Shown one piece after another: positions 49,272 through 60,609 of a stretch of 64,000 nt of DNA. This DNA is from Welwitschia mirabilis (lineage: Eukaryota; Gnetophyta; Gnetopsida; Welwitschiales). The stretch is from NCBI GenBank assembly GCA_051453625.1, contig JBOZIK010000001.1:186149628-186213627 (forward strand). Reading direction: 5' to 3'. How positions within the stretch are numbered: position 1 is the first letter of the stretch; every line of letters begins with the position of its first letter. A program made the translations under genes and the position numbers. The notes beneath the pieces are model-generated. The model was not told the DNA's origin and ran no database searches. It saw only the letters and a list, made by a program, of their open reading frames with translations.

Positions 49272-49371
49272 NNNNNNNNNNNNNNNNNNNNNNNNNNNNN
49301 NNNNNNNNNNNNNNNNNNNNNNNNNNNNNNNNNNNNNNNNNNNNNNNNNNNNNNNNNNNNNNNNNNNNNNN
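49272..49371. other. Assembly gap (100 N)
   Basis: Exactly 100 N. The right side begins in the middle of repeat Y, so the first part of that repeat unit is missing from the assembly. Confidence 0.95.
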
Positions 49372-49376
49372 TTCTT

Positions 49377-50455
49377 ATGACATGACCAACACTTGGCTCT
49401 TAGATATTAATGCTTTAACCAATCACTATCATTACCATGTGTTTTCACCATCATCCTACTTAGTCCTATCAAATGTCATCAGTGCAAGTCATCGTCATCA
49501 CTACCATATGATGTCAAAGAGCAAGGATATTTTCAAGGTAAAATCTAATCAAGTCTATAACTCCAATTGACTAAATTTTACATGATATTTTAAAATCATG
49601 AAAATGAAAGTGATTTATCAAGAAGATTAATGACACTAGAAAGATGTTCATCTTTAGGAATATCCTCAAGTTAGCATAAATAACTTGAAAATGTCATGGA
49701 AAAATGATAAGTTTATAATTATTATGTACAATTAATATAAGCAATGTTTTCATGATAACATCGATTATATTAATATCTTTCATCAAGTCATTTTAGTCAT
49801 TAACTTTATTGTAATATTAATTTTTATATGTTAACATATCTCGTAACTAGAATTTTGCTAGTTCTCTTGAAAAACATTGATAATGACATGATTAAATATG
49901 AAAAAATTATCTAAAGCTAATCACTTAAGTTTGAAAATGAAATAACTTTAAAAAATTTTATGACCAATTTTCTACAATTAATGCATCAAAATGGAAAAAA
50001 ATTCTAGGAAAACTAAATACCATACCATCTAACCAAAAATAAATTTTATCCATAAAGTTATATGGTGAAAAATGTTTAAAGGGTTTTAAGAACATACCCT
50101 TAGAATGATTTTGATGTGTCTTTTTATTAAAAACTATGTAAAATAATGCAACCAAGCTATGAAAAGGGAGAAACTAACTAATTCCAAACAACCATTTTAT
50201 TTCTTTCTAAAAATTCTAAGTAAAAGTAAAAGCCTAAAAAGTTTATTTATATGAAGTGGGGGCAAAGTGGAATGAAGAATGAACATGTAACAATGAACTT
50301 GACAATGTGATCAATGAATAAATGAGTAAACTTACCTAAGCTAGTGGTTCATATTATATTTTTATATTTTTTTGTGGATCTTAAAATTAATTAAGTATAA
50401 TCTTAATCAAATACTATATGAATTCAAGGAATCATAGCAAATCCTAAGTATGAAA
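49377..50455. repeat. 2.1-kb tandem unit, copy 1 (5' part lost in the gap)
   Basis: Matches 51487-52610. Anchors are 'caacacttggctctta', 'gataacatcgattatatta', 'gacatgattaaa', 'gtgtttaaagggttttaa' and 'gaattcaaggaatcata'. The offset between copies is about 2.11-2.15 kb. Frames at 49382-49570 and 49958-50155 lie inside it and are not kept. Confidence 0.75.
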
Positions 50456-52610
50456 GTATACTCTTAATAAAATACTTATATGAGTTATTTAAATTTAGTT
50501 CTAGGCTACTATAGTTGCTATAGTTTAATAGATCTTATGCATATTTATTCATAATTCTTGTGCTTATAAAGTAATTTGAAGGATTAATTGGATTGAATAA
50601 CTCACTAACACTCATTGTTGTCTATGAGATTATACCTCCACATTGAGCCTTAATAACTTGATAATTTAGTTTATGCTTTAAGATAGAGGAATCATTGGAG
50701 TAAGGGTGAAGTGTTAATCAAATTAATTAGATCCTTGAAGCATTTTTGTTTCCTTTTATTGCCAATTAAAGATCATTTCTTTCTTAACTTCTAATATCTA
50801 TATTGTTTGAGTTTTATTTCAAGTTGAATTAATTATGTATCTTTTGTAAAAGTTACCATACATATCTCTGTTAAGAACGATACTAGGTTCTTATCTAGTT
50901 AAATCTAGTTCATTACTATACATAGAATAAAAGCTTTATGGGATCACTAATTCATCTTTTTGCAAGTTCTTACTTGATCATATGTAATACTAACTTAAAA
51001 AAAACTTCAAATTATTAGGTGTAAAGGCTTAAGTCATGGTGACATATTCTCATTCATCATTTGAGTATTGCTAAATTCAATTTTCATTAATCCCATTTCC
51101 TTATATGAAAAATAAAAAGTATAAACTAATGTTGCATAAAATCCATAAAGTTACTAAGACTATAAACTAGTTAACTTAATTAAATTCACTTAGTTAACTA
51201 ATGAAAAGCTTAATAGTGCCATCAAAGATGAAGAAAATAAAAAGAACTCCTTAAGACTTGAAAGTAAGATCACCCCTAAGGAGGTACTTAGAAGGCCAAT
51301 GCACTTTAATACTTTAAAGATTTCATTATTTGTTTAAATAAGGGATGAATACAATGAAAGAATTAAGGTGATTTTATAAATGAACATGAGGGTAGGGGAT
51401 GGCTACAAGCTCTTCGCTTATAACATTAGGTCGATAGTTATATAATGATGATATTAGATAGGATGGTTTATTATCTTTTTCATTTGATAGAGATTCTTAT
51501 GATATAGCCAACACTTAGCTCTTGGATGTTGATGCTTTAACCAACCACTATCACTGTCATGTGCTTTCATCATCATCCTACTCAGCCCTATCAAATGTCA
51601 CCATTATAAATTATCGTCATCACTGCCATGTGATGTCAAAGATGGAGGATATTTTCAAGATAAAATCTAATCAAGTCTATAACTTCAATTAACTAAATTT
51701 TGCATGATATCTTAAGAATATGAAAATAAAAGTGATTTTTTCAAAAAGACTAGTGACACTAGATAACCTATATGGTGATGCTAGTATTTTGATGTGAAAG
51801 ATGTTCATCTTTAAGAATATCCTCAAGTTAGCATAAACCTAAAAATTTCATGGAAAAATGACAAGCCCATAATTATTATGTAAAATTAATATAAGACATG
51901 TTTTCATGATAACATCGATTATATTAATGTGTTCAATCATGTCATTTTAGTCATTTAACTTAATCAAAATGTTAATCTTTATATGTTAATACACCTCATA
52001 AGTAGACTTTTACTATATTATTAGCAAAAGGTTAATAATGACATGATTAAACATGAAAAATTATCTAAATTTGAGCGCTTAAGTTTGAAAATGATATAAC
52101 TTTAAAAATTTTTTTAATCAAGTTTCTATAATTAATGTATAAAAATGAAAAAAAATTCTATGAAAATTAAATGCCATACCCTCTAATGAAAATTAAACTT
52201 TGTCCTGAAACTTATGTGGTGAAAAGTGTTTAAAGGGTTTTAAAAACATAGCCTTATAATAATTTTGATGAGTCCTTTTTATTGAAAACCATGTATAATA
52301 ATGTAACTAAGCTATGAAAAAGGAGAAACTAACTAATGTAAAACAACCATTTTATTTCTTTATAAAAATTCTACGTAAAAGTAAAACCTTAAAGAGTTTA
52401 CTTATATGAAGTGGGGACAAAGTAGAATGGAAAATGAAAATGTAATAATGGACTTAATCATGTGAGCAATGAATAAATGAGTAAACTTATCTAAGCTAAT
52501 GGTTCATATTATATTTTTGTATTTTTCTATGAATCTCAAAATTTATTAAGTATAATATTAATTAAATACCTATATGAATTCAAGGAATCATAACAAGTCC
52601 TACATAAGAA
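50456..52610. repeat. 2.1-kb tandem unit, copy 2
   Basis: The first part (about 50480-50944) equals the 3' end of repeat X, then repeat Y (50945-52000), then the part shared with copy 1 (to 52610). It ends at GAATCATAACAAGTCC, as copy 1 ends at GAATCATAGCAAATCC. Confidence 0.75.
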
Positions 52611-52717
52611 AGTTAAAAACAACAAAACACTGCAAGACTTCAATTTTCACTTTTTCTTTTCTTTATTTTCCATTTTTATGAATATATATGTTCTTAATTT
52701 AAGATTTTAAATCACAT

Positions 52718-53170
52718 TATTGTAATGCATATTTGTGAAAACATTACATCCTTTATTAAATCCTATTAATCACAAATATATTACAAAACACGCATACTAG
52801 TACAGGTAGAAGTAACCCTGAATGTCATAATCCATTAAAGATACTAAATTCAAAGCCATAGAATTGATTTCACTTGAAGTATTTTTATGTTTTTCTTTTA
52901 AGGTTTAAAATAAATATCACATTACAAAAAAATAAACACACTAATGTAATGAAAATTCAACTCTAAATTCAATATCTATCTAACTGCCAAATCTCTGTCA
53001 TCAAAATCAATCATGTATAATCTAGGTTAATTAAGAAAACTGTCACTAACTCTAAATAATCTAGGCTATTAAATATATTAAATATAATATGGAAAACATA
53101 TGATGATTAAGCTAAGAAATTTAACATGCAATGCAAATCCCAAACTAATGATTCCAACCTTAATAAAATT
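52718..53170 (-). repeat. G6 3' LTR (left), part matched by the right LTR
   Basis: Matches 59901-60354 through 'aaatcctattaatcacaa', 'cataatccattaaag', 'aataaacacactaatgtaatg' and 'aaactaatgattccaacctt'. The LTR probably continues past 53170, but the right copy ends there, so its inner edge is not defined. Confidence 0.75.
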
Positions 53171-53758
53171 CGCCCTTAATGACTATATCAATTATGAAAC
53201 TGTTACAAAATCATAACCAACATTAATCGTAAGGGTCATGTACATGAATATAAACCTAAAAGAAGATTTTCATTAAAAGTTAAATCAACATCCTATTACT
53301 AACTAGTAGCACCTCAATAAAGGAGATACAACCCAATACCAAGGAAGACTCCTTTTTGCAACTAACAAATGGATCTTTTATTATTTGATCTTTTATGAAG
53401 AGAATTTTTAGTGCCAAATAAGATGATCTAAGTTGAGGAAAAAGTTCATATTTATTTACAACAATAAACTCTAAAAATAGCAAATCTAATAGATGTGACT
53501 AAAACCCTAATGATGCATAGAAAGCACATGAAATATTACAAAAGTTAGATAAAGTTTATTGCATTAACTAAAAATAGTGATTTTCTTAGATGTCATTTAG
53601 ATAATGGTAGGGATGACATTACATTAAAAGAAGTCCATATCAACTTGCATATTTTGTTTAGTTATCATCCTTATTGGAATCCACATGTTATCATTCAAAA
53701 GTTTAGTTTAGATGATTAAAGGGATGATGGTCATTTTGAAGCTTTTTATTAAGTCAAA
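53171..53758 (-). other. Rest of G6 left LTR and/or internal sequence up to C5
   Basis: No partner sequence remains for comparison. The minus-strand frame at 53483-53280 has no recognised domain. No polypurine tract could be placed. Confidence 0.35.
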
Positions 53759-55173
53759 ATTCTTAGATTATATTTCACAAATTGATATCAAACTAATGTT
53801 TTTTATGAAGTGGATTTAATATTAACCACTTATAGCTTAGAATTAAAGTTAGGAATTTTACATTTTGATCACTGAAAACATATCAATTTCACTTATCCTC
53901 TTAAGGGATTGACTAGCCTTTTAAGGGATCGACTGCACCTAAAGCATACTCTCAGAATTGAATTAAATTTAGAAAAGTCGACCAGACCTATAAATCTAAG
54001 AACCTGATATCCCTAAATAGATTATTAAAAGGTTGGCTGGACCTATAAGAGGTCAACCAGACTTGTAAAACTAAGAACTAGTATCCTTGAACTAATTGCT
54101 AAGGGGTCAATCAAACCTTTAAGAAGTCAACTAGACCTGAGCACTGTGCACCCGATATTCCTAAGCTGATAGTTAAGGGGTTGATTAGATATCTGAGGGG
54201 TCAACTAGACTTAATGTAGAAAATTGAAATGAATATTTATCAGGACAAGCGAGCAACTAAATAGATATGTGAGCAACTAGATAAGGGGTCAACGGGATCT
54301 TAAAGAGTCAACTAGACATCGAGCCATAAGAAACTGGATTGATCAAAAAGTTTACTTGGGTGACCTTTTTAAGTCATGGTGCTAGGAGGAGTCAATCAAA
54401 CATTTGAAGGATCAACTGGCTAAAATGAAAACAAAATTTTATATCCATTATATACCTATTATGTATCTATTTTATGGTTGTTTATAGCCATTGAAAGCAC
54501 ATTTTTAATTGTAACTACTCTAAAAGCCTTCCAGTATAAATAGCCGATAGAAAAACCCCTAAAAGAACTTTTTGGTTTTTTGATCTTTAGTTGAATGATT
54601 TGAAAACTGTGATTCATCACTGTACTAGCTTGATATTGTATTCTTGATAAAGGATAAGATAGCATCTATTATATCTGTACATTCAAGATTAGATCTAGTA
54701 CTTCATTATTATATCATCTATAGAAGAACAGCTCCATTAAAATAATTGTACTAAATAATGAGTGATATCAGTGCATCATGGCATTCTTACCATTACTATT
54801 ACATCCTCTGAAAGTTGAGATTTAGCTTATAAAATTCCATTAGAAAGGTTGAGACTTAACCTATAAAAGTCTATGTGTAAAGGTTACAGGCAGATCTGCA
54901 ATATCTAAAAGTATTAACGAAGATTTGAATTAGGCTTGGTAATAAGTTGATAATTGAGAGTGAAGTAGGATGTTTTCCAAATCACTATAAGACTTGTGTG
55001 CATTTGATCAATATTTTTATGCTTTCTATTATTTTTATTTTTTTTAAATACTTTTAGTTTATATGCATAAGAATTTTAGTGATTTATCTCGAGCAAGTTT
55101 TTATTGTAAGGTTATTTGAATTTTTTTTTAAAAGAACTTATTCAATCCCTCTGTAGGATTCTCAATCCTATCA
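53759..55173 (+). repeat. C5 5' LTR
   Basis: About 1.41 kb. It aligns in reverse complement with 16592-18000, for example 'aaattgatatcaaacta' near the start and 'ttattcaatccctctg...tcaatcctatca' at the end. Between about 53900 and 54420 it has the degenerate GTCGACC/GGGGTCAACTAGAC motif array. The minus frame at 54459-54665 lies in the LTR and is not a gene. Confidence 0.85.
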
Positions 55174-55174
55174 A

Positions 55175-55188
55175 TGGGTGTCACAGCT
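55175..55188 (+). other. C5 primer-binding site
   Basis: TGGGTGTCACAGCT, a decayed TGGTATCAGAGC-type site directly after the LTR, followed by AAGTTGAGTCC as in C4. It sets the plus orientation. Confidence 0.75.
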
Positions 55189-55379
55189 AAGTTGAGTCCA
55201 TTTTTAGATTTTAATCAATCTAGACTCTAGAACCCAAAAATAAGTAATACTTGTATTGGTTTTTCAAATATGCCCTTCTTAGACACATGTATTCTTATTG
55301 GTATATTTTGGATAGTGTATGAATATATTTTCAAATAGATTGTAAATAGTAGATATGCAAAGGAGTTATGGAAAAGTGA

Positions 55380-55830
55380 CATTAGATCAATTCAAGAATC
55401 TGATGAAGAAAAAAGTTTTTTCTTCATGGTAATTGTTGGTAATTGTGCTTCCTTTATAGAAATTGCTTACTACATCAGAGAATGATGATTTAGATGTGAT
55501 TAATAAAGAATAGGATGAGCTAGAAGATACCTGTCAAGAATTATATTTGAAGTGTGAAAAGTTGGCTGAAAGGATAAATGATCTAAATAAGACTATAAAT
55601 TTTCTTTTCAAAGAAAAGAAGGAAATGAAATCGAGATACAAAAGGATCAAATATAAAAACTTAGATTTCATCTTACAAGTAAACTATTTATTTAATTTTG
55701 TTAATAAATTTTTTTATGGTTCTTCCAAATTGAAACAAATGATTGGAGTTTAAAAACCTGCTAGTGATAAGTCAGGTATTAGGTTCATCTCTTAAAAACT
55801 TCAAAGCCAGAAAAATTAGGTAATGTGGCA
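55380..55830 (+). pseudogene. C5 gag, coiled-coil C-terminal part
   Basis: The open stretch 55547-55753 encodes a Lys/Glu-rich helix (KLAERINDLNKTINFLFKEK) ending in GSSKLKQMIG. Together with SDKSGIRF after a stop, this resembles the end of SIRE-type gag (coiled coil, then GS..L..M.G, then GLGY/F). The gag start seen in C4 (FDGSNY) is not found here, because the space between primer site and this block is too short. The N-terminal gag is therefore deleted. Confidence 0.6.
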
Positions 55831-56061
55831 AAGTAAGTTCTCAATAGTTACTTGTCATTTTCGTGGAAAGACAGTTCATTCAAAACTTTTTTGTAATGCT
55901 ATAAAGTTAACATCATTTTCAAACTCAACTAGTAATTTTCCTTTTAAATTCATTTTAAAAGGAGGTGTATTACATAAATCTAAAAATAATAAGTGACTGA
56001 AAGATAATTATCTTAAAAGTCTTTTAATTCAGATAACTTTTAAGGTTTTAAATAGAAGTAA

Positions 56062-56439
56062 ATGGTATCTAGTGGATGCTCAAGGCATATGATAGAAGAA
56101 AAATTTAGATTCAAGCAATTAAGTAACTTTAATAGAAGAGAAGTGACTTTTAGTAATAATGGAAGAGTAAAAATAGAAGGTATCGGAAGCATCGGTGAAG
56201 GTAACCTTCTTAAAATTAATGAAGTTTTGTATGTGAATGGTCTAAAGCATAATTTATTAAATATTAGTCAAATATGTGACAAAGGTCATAAGGCAGTATT
56301 TGGTAAGTTAAAATGTGAAATTTTACATGGAAAATTAAATGATGTAATCCTTAGAAAAAATAGAATAGATAATGTATATAGCATAAATCAATCATTTTTC
56401 CCGTGTTATTTTTCAAATGTTCCTCAGGAAGAGCTTTGA
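56062..56439 (+). pseudogene. C5 protease end and pre-integrase domain
   Basis: An open frame of 125 codons, the longest in the window. It starts at the copia protease site: SGCSRHM (usual W.LDSGCSRHM), then GRVKIEGIGSIG, VLYVNGLKHNLLNISQICDK and GHKAVFGKLKCEI. Just before it, AAATGGTATCTA encodes K-W-Y-L in another frame, so two bases including the catalytic Asp codon were lost by a small deletion. The next codons, EEL then a stop then HK, are the start of the pre-integrase (usual LWHKRLGH) with Trp changed to stop. Confidence 0.85.
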
Positions 56440-57185
56440 CATAAATGATTAGATCATGTTCATTATGATTAATTGAAAATGATTATTTGTAAAAAAATTA
56501 TGAAAGGTATCCCTAAGATAAATGTAAAAAAATAAGGTTTATGTAATGTGTGCTAAAAGGGTAAACAAATAAGAACTTCACATAAAATTAAAAACTAGAC
56601 TTTCACAACTATGCCATTAGAGCTTATCCATATGGACTTGGTAGACCTTAATCAAACTCAAAGTCTAGGTGGTAAATGTTATTTTCTCACTATGGTTGAT
56701 GACTTATCTAAATATACTTGGGTAGCTTTCCTATTAAACAAGCTTGAAGTTTGCAAATATTAGGTTGAGATATGCAAAAAGATTTAAAATTAAAAAGGAT
56801 ATACCATAAAAGAAAAGAAGTAATTATGGCGGTGAATTTGAGAACCATCTTTTCAAGAAATATTACATTGATAATGGAATTGATCATCAATTTTAGCCCC
56901 AAAGATACTACAACAAAATGGTATAGCTAAAACAAAGAAAATAATCCTCTAAGAAATGGCATGATCTATTCTAAATAATAAAGAAATCCCTAAATCATTT
57001 TGGCCTGAGGCAATTAGCATAGTGTGCTATATTATTAACAGAGCTTATCTTAGACCCAATAAGATAAAACATCATATGAGTTATAAAAAGGAAGGAAACC
57101 TAATGTATCATATCTTAAGGTCTTTGAAAATAAATTCTATGTACTAAAAGATAGAGAACATTTAAGCAAATTCGACTCTAAAGCT
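56440..57185 (+). pseudogene. C5 integrase remnant
   Basis: Blocks on the plus strand are VCAKGKQIRTSH (zinc-binding end of the pre-integrase), a stop, then MPLELIHMDLVDLNQTQSLG with GKCYFLTMVDDLSKYTWVAF. This gives the first two Asp of the DDE integrase core at HMD and VDD. Next come NYGGEFEN (usual DNGGEFE) and FWPEAISIVCYIINRAY with YLKVF.NKFYVLKDR (usual FG....LKD...L.KFD.K). Stops interrupt it. It runs into the N gap. Confidence 0.8.
57119..57185 (+). repeat. 67-bp segment repeated across the gap, left copy
   Basis: Identical to 57563-57629 except for two substitutions (T/G and G/A). It ends exactly at the gap, and the right copy begins exactly at the gap. This is what two unmerged overlapping contig ends would look like. 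Confidence 0.85.
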
Positions 57186-57562
57186 NNNNNNNNNNNNNNN
57201 NNNNNNNNNNNNNNNNNNNNNNNNNNNNNNNNNNNNNNNNNNNNNNNNNNNNNNNNNNNNNNNNNNNNNNNNNNNNNNNNNNNNNNNNNNNNNNNNNNNN
57301 NNNNNNNNNNNNNNNNNNNNNNNNNNNNNNNNNNNNNNNNNNNNNNNNNNNNNNNNNNNNNNNNNNNNNNNNNNNNNNNNNNNNNNNNNNNNNNNNNNNN
57401 NNNNNNNNNNNNNNNNNNNNNNNNNNNNNNNNNNNNNNNNNNNNNNNNNNNNNNNNNNNNNNNNNNNNNNNNNNNNNNNNNNNNNNNNNNNNNNNNNNNN
57501 NNNNNNNNNNNNNNNNNNNNNNNNNNNNNNNNNNNNNNNNNNNNNNNNNNNNNNNNNNNNNN
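57186..57562. other. Assembly gap (377 N)
   Basis: 377 N, a sized gap. The flanking 67-bp duplication suggests that the true gap size may be negative. Confidence 0.95.
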
Positions 57563-57813
57563 GGTCTTTGAAAATAAATGCTATGTACTAAAAGATAGAG
57601 AACATTTAAGCAAATTCAACTCTAAAGCTGATGGAACTATTTTTCTAGAGCACTCAATTAGAAGTAGAGCTTATTGAGTTTTTAATAAGATAAGCTTAAC
57701 AGTAGGATAGTTAATAAATGTACAAATTTATGAGATTGATACAAGACCAAATTATTCAAATGAATAGGAAGTCATATCAAAAAGTATCACTACAACTAAT
57801 GAAGTAACTACTA
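57563..57813 (+). pseudogene. C5 integrase C-terminal part, continued
   Basis: The first 67 bp repeat the left side of the gap. Then the reading continues DGTIFLEHSIRSRAY (usual DEGIFLGYS..S.AYRV.N), a stop, VFNKISLTV. This is the conserved end of the copia integrase region. It stops at the next gap. Confidence 0.75.
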
Positions 57814-57913
57814 NNNNNNNNNNNNNNNNNNNNNNNNNNNNNNNNNNNNNNNNNNNNNNNNNNNNNNNNNNNNNNNNNNNNNNNNNNNNNNNNNNNNNNN
57901 NNNNNNNNNNNNN
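57814..57913. other. Assembly gap (100 N)
   Basis: Exactly 100 N. Plus-strand copia lies on the left and minus-strand gypsy gag on the right. The frame across it (57752-57955) has no meaning. Confidence 0.95.
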
Positions 57914-59250
57914 TTTTAGCAGTTGAAGTCTCATGGATAGGTGGTGTTGTATCAACTACTTTATAATCTCTTATTATTTCATTTGGATTTGGAAAAGTTT
58001 AACTTAAAATAGATCCTTACAATCTTTGATTAGGTAACATTATTTGTTGGAAGACATTAACTAAATATTCAATATTTGTATTAGTTTTTTTAAATGTTTT
58101 TCTTCTCTCATCCATTTTATTTATAATTGGATCACTTGTATTTTGACAATAATTTGAGTAGATTAGTTAAAAGTTAATTGATTGAAAGCTTTAATTATTA
58201 AATCTATTCTCAAAATGTTTTCAATTTAATTGTCCATTCATTCTTTGTTGATATTGCATTTGGTTTTTCAAATCTGAAGGCCCTTGGTTAAATGCACATA
58301 CTTCTTAAAGTATTTTCTATTTATGTATTGGTAACAAGAGATATTCTTTTATTAGATGAGAGTTATCTTCACATGTTGTTATTTTCTATATGTAGAATCA
58401 TTTAAGCATATTTTTCAAAAGGAGTAGTAAAATTATTAATTATATTTGTTGAATTTTTTTTTCTTCCTACTTATCATGTTTTACTTCTTTTAAGTTCTTT
58501 ATCATTTAACCTATAATTTGATTTCTTTAAAAGTTGGTTCAGGCCAAGGTTGACTAATTTTAATAAGATCTTCCAATAATGTTCATGCATTATCTAAATC
58601 TAAGTTCATCAAGTTGCCATTATAAAAAAAAAAAATCTATAAGTTGTTTTATTTCCGTATTCAATCCATTATAAAAATAATCTATTAATTGTTCTTTAGG
58701 ATCATCAATAGGATTGGAATGAGTAGCAATAACAAATCTTTTATATTTGTGTTATAATCTTCATTAGGTTGTTTTTAAAAGTTTGTGACATTTATTATTT
58801 TTTTTTTTTTTGTTATTGTGCTCTCACCCATGAATCTTTTGATAAAGGCTTCTTGTATTTGACTCTAAGTTTTAAGACTTTTATGAGGAATGGTTTTCAG
58901 CCAAAGTTTTACTCTATCTCTAAGTATGATAGGAAAAATAATCATGTACTTTCTATCATTAATTCATTTTTTTCTATTTCTTAAAGTAAGCACTAGTTGT
59001 TCTATATTAGTGAAATGTTGAAAAGAATCTTTATTATGTTCTTATGAAAAGGTTAAATAAACATTTAAGTTCTTTAATTCTAAATCATCACTAGTAGGTA
59101 ACGTAAAAGGATTTTGGATTTCATTATTGGAGTGTTAAATGATGTTACTTATTTTTGTTTTTGCATTGAATTAGACATATATGGTACAAAATGATTTCAT
59201 TATATACTATTGATTTCCTTTGAAAAATTAGATTCTAAAATAATGAAAGC
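57914..59250 (-). pseudogene. G6 gag remnant
   Basis: On the minus strand, from about 58900 down, come a VKLWLKTIPHKS-like block (usual A..WL..LP..S), then QIQEAFIKRFMGES (usual W....Q.F...F.P), then LIDYFYNGLN-like residues and LIDFF, then NLDNAWTLLE. This is the plant gypsy gag order and closely parallels the fragment at 15160-16154. Several frameshifts and stops are present. The plus-strand frame at 58769-58984 is its shadow. Confidence 0.7.
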
Positions 59251-59876
59251 TAAAAAATATTTTTATTTAACTCTTGAAATTTTTTTGGCACTTAGATTAT
59301 GCTTACTTGGGTTAAGCTCAAAGTTGACTATACCTTCTCTAATATTTTCCTCACTTAGGATTCACTCCCTCTAATACCTTGTATTTTTACCTAAGTATAT
59401 CTTGTTCTTGCATGCTCAATAATGTATCTACAATTATTATATCTATCATTGTCTGGATGATGATCTAGATGACTACTCCACAAAAAATTAAAAAATAGAA
59501 AATAAAAAATAAAAAAAAATAGAAATAAAATCAAAACAAAAACTGACAGTCATTTCCTTGTGTTAACTAGATAATAAAGGAGATGATATTGATTATTCTA
59601 TGACATAAAATCTCTATCAAAAAGAAAAAAAAGAAAAAGAGGAAACACTATAGAAAACTCTCAAACAAATCCTAATCCTAGGTCACCATCTGCTTGGTCA
59701 TCTAACTAATAGACAAGATGACAGAACATTATTTGCAAAATGAAAAAAGTTGAAAAAAAATATGCAAAGAAATACTACAATATTTACAATAAAAATATAA
59801 TACTACCATAAAAAAATACCTAAATCAAAATTTAAAGTACTTTTCTAGATAATATTAATCCTTGAACTTCTTATTA
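59251..59876 (-). other. G6 leader region
   Basis: Sequence between gag and primer site, with A-rich runs at about 59480-59530 and 59625-59645. No coding signal. Confidence 0.5.
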
Positions 59877-59879
59877 CCT

Positions 59880-59897
59880 CCTACAATAATGGTGCCA
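59880..59897 (-). other. G6 primer-binding site (TGGCGCC type)
   Basis: The plus strand reads CCTACAATAATGGTGCCA. This matches the reverse complement of the common plant gypsy site TGGCGCCGTTGCCGGGGA after deamination-type changes. It lies three bases from the LTR start at 59901. Confidence 0.75.
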
Positions 59898-59900
59898 AGA

Positions 59901-60357
59901 TGTTGTAGTGTATATTTATGTAAACATTATGTCCTTTATCAAATCCTATTAATCACAATATATCACATAACATGCACACTATTATAGATAAGAGTAAACT
60001 CAAATATCATAATCCATCAAAGGAACTAGGCTCGAAGCTAGAAAATTGATGTTACACAAAGTATTCTGGGGTTTATCTTTTAAGGTTTAAAATAAAAATC
60101 ACAAGGCAAGAAAATAAACACACTAATGTAATGCAAATGAAATCTACTCTAAATGCAATATGTATTTGACTATCAAATATCTATCATCAAGATTGACCCC
60201 GTATAATCTAGATCAACTAAGGAAACTGTCACTAATCCTAAATAACCTAATCTATCAAGTATGAAAAATAGAATATAGAAAACATGCAATGATTAATCTA
60301 GGGAATATAACATGTAATGTAAATCCTAAACTAATAATTCTAACCTTAACAAAGGTT
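59901..60357 (-). repeat. G6 5' LTR (right), truncated
   Basis: Starts TGTTGTAGTGTATATT. It matches the left LTR up to TAACCTTAACAAA (about 60353), where similarity stops at the CACTA-like terminus. Confidence 0.75.
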
Positions 60358-60560
60358 TACTATAAGATATCTAGGATTTTAAGGCATTTATCTTAATAAA
60401 TGTCTTAAAAATAATATGAGGTAATTTTTAGGGTGTTTGTTTAAATAAACACCTTAAAATCTAGTTTTTAATTATTTTTAAAGCATTTATTAAAAAAATC
60501 CTTAAAAATGGTGATGTTTTTAAGGTGTTTAACAAAAAAATGCCTTAAAATCCCAAAACA
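60358..60560 (+). mobile_element. CACTA-like transposon terminus with subterminal hairpin repeats
   Basis: G6 LTR sequence stops and is followed by TACTATAAGA, one base from the CACTATAAGA start of many plant CACTA termini. Then come four imperfect palindromes, each with a TTTTAAGG-type left arm and a CCTTAAAA-type right arm: 60376-60412, 60425-60460, 60475-60508 and 60517-60550. Arrays of short inverted subterminal repeats are characteristic of CACTA elements. The other end is not in the window and no transposase is seen, so class is inferred. A 3-bp target duplication would be GTT (60355-60357). Confidence 0.5.
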
Positions 60561-60609
60561 CAAATTAAAAAAAAGTTTAAGCATGAAGCATAAAATTTTC
60601 ACATAAATG

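Larger units (their letters stand above)
53759..57813 (+). mobile_element. C5: SIRE/Maximus-like Ty1/copia element nested in G6, 3' part missing
   Basis: A complete 5' LTR (about 53759-55173), primer site, gag coiled-coil region, protease/pre-integrase region and integrase follow in copia order on the plus strand. The reading is lost in gap 57186-57562 and ends at gap 57814-57913. No reverse transcriptase and no 3' LTR are present in the window. The LTR is the same family and length as the right LTR of C4 but inverted. Confidence 0.85.
52718..60357 (-). mobile_element. G6: Ty3/gypsy LTR retrotransposon (minus), interrupted by C5 and a CACTA-like end
   Basis: Two related LTRs begin at 52718 and 59901, with a TGGCGCC-type primer site directly left of the second, so it reads on the minus strand. 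Its gag lies at about 57914-59250. Protease, reverse transcriptase and integrase are not seen. They may be deleted or hidden by the copia insertion and the gap 57814-57913. The right LTR is cut at about 60357. No target duplication can be checked because the right end is missing. The primer type fits plant Tat/Athila-like gypsy elements. Confidence 0.7.

Noticed and set aside
57752-57955. Minus-strand frame of 67 codons
   Set aside because: It runs across the 100-N gap and joins two unrelated elements.
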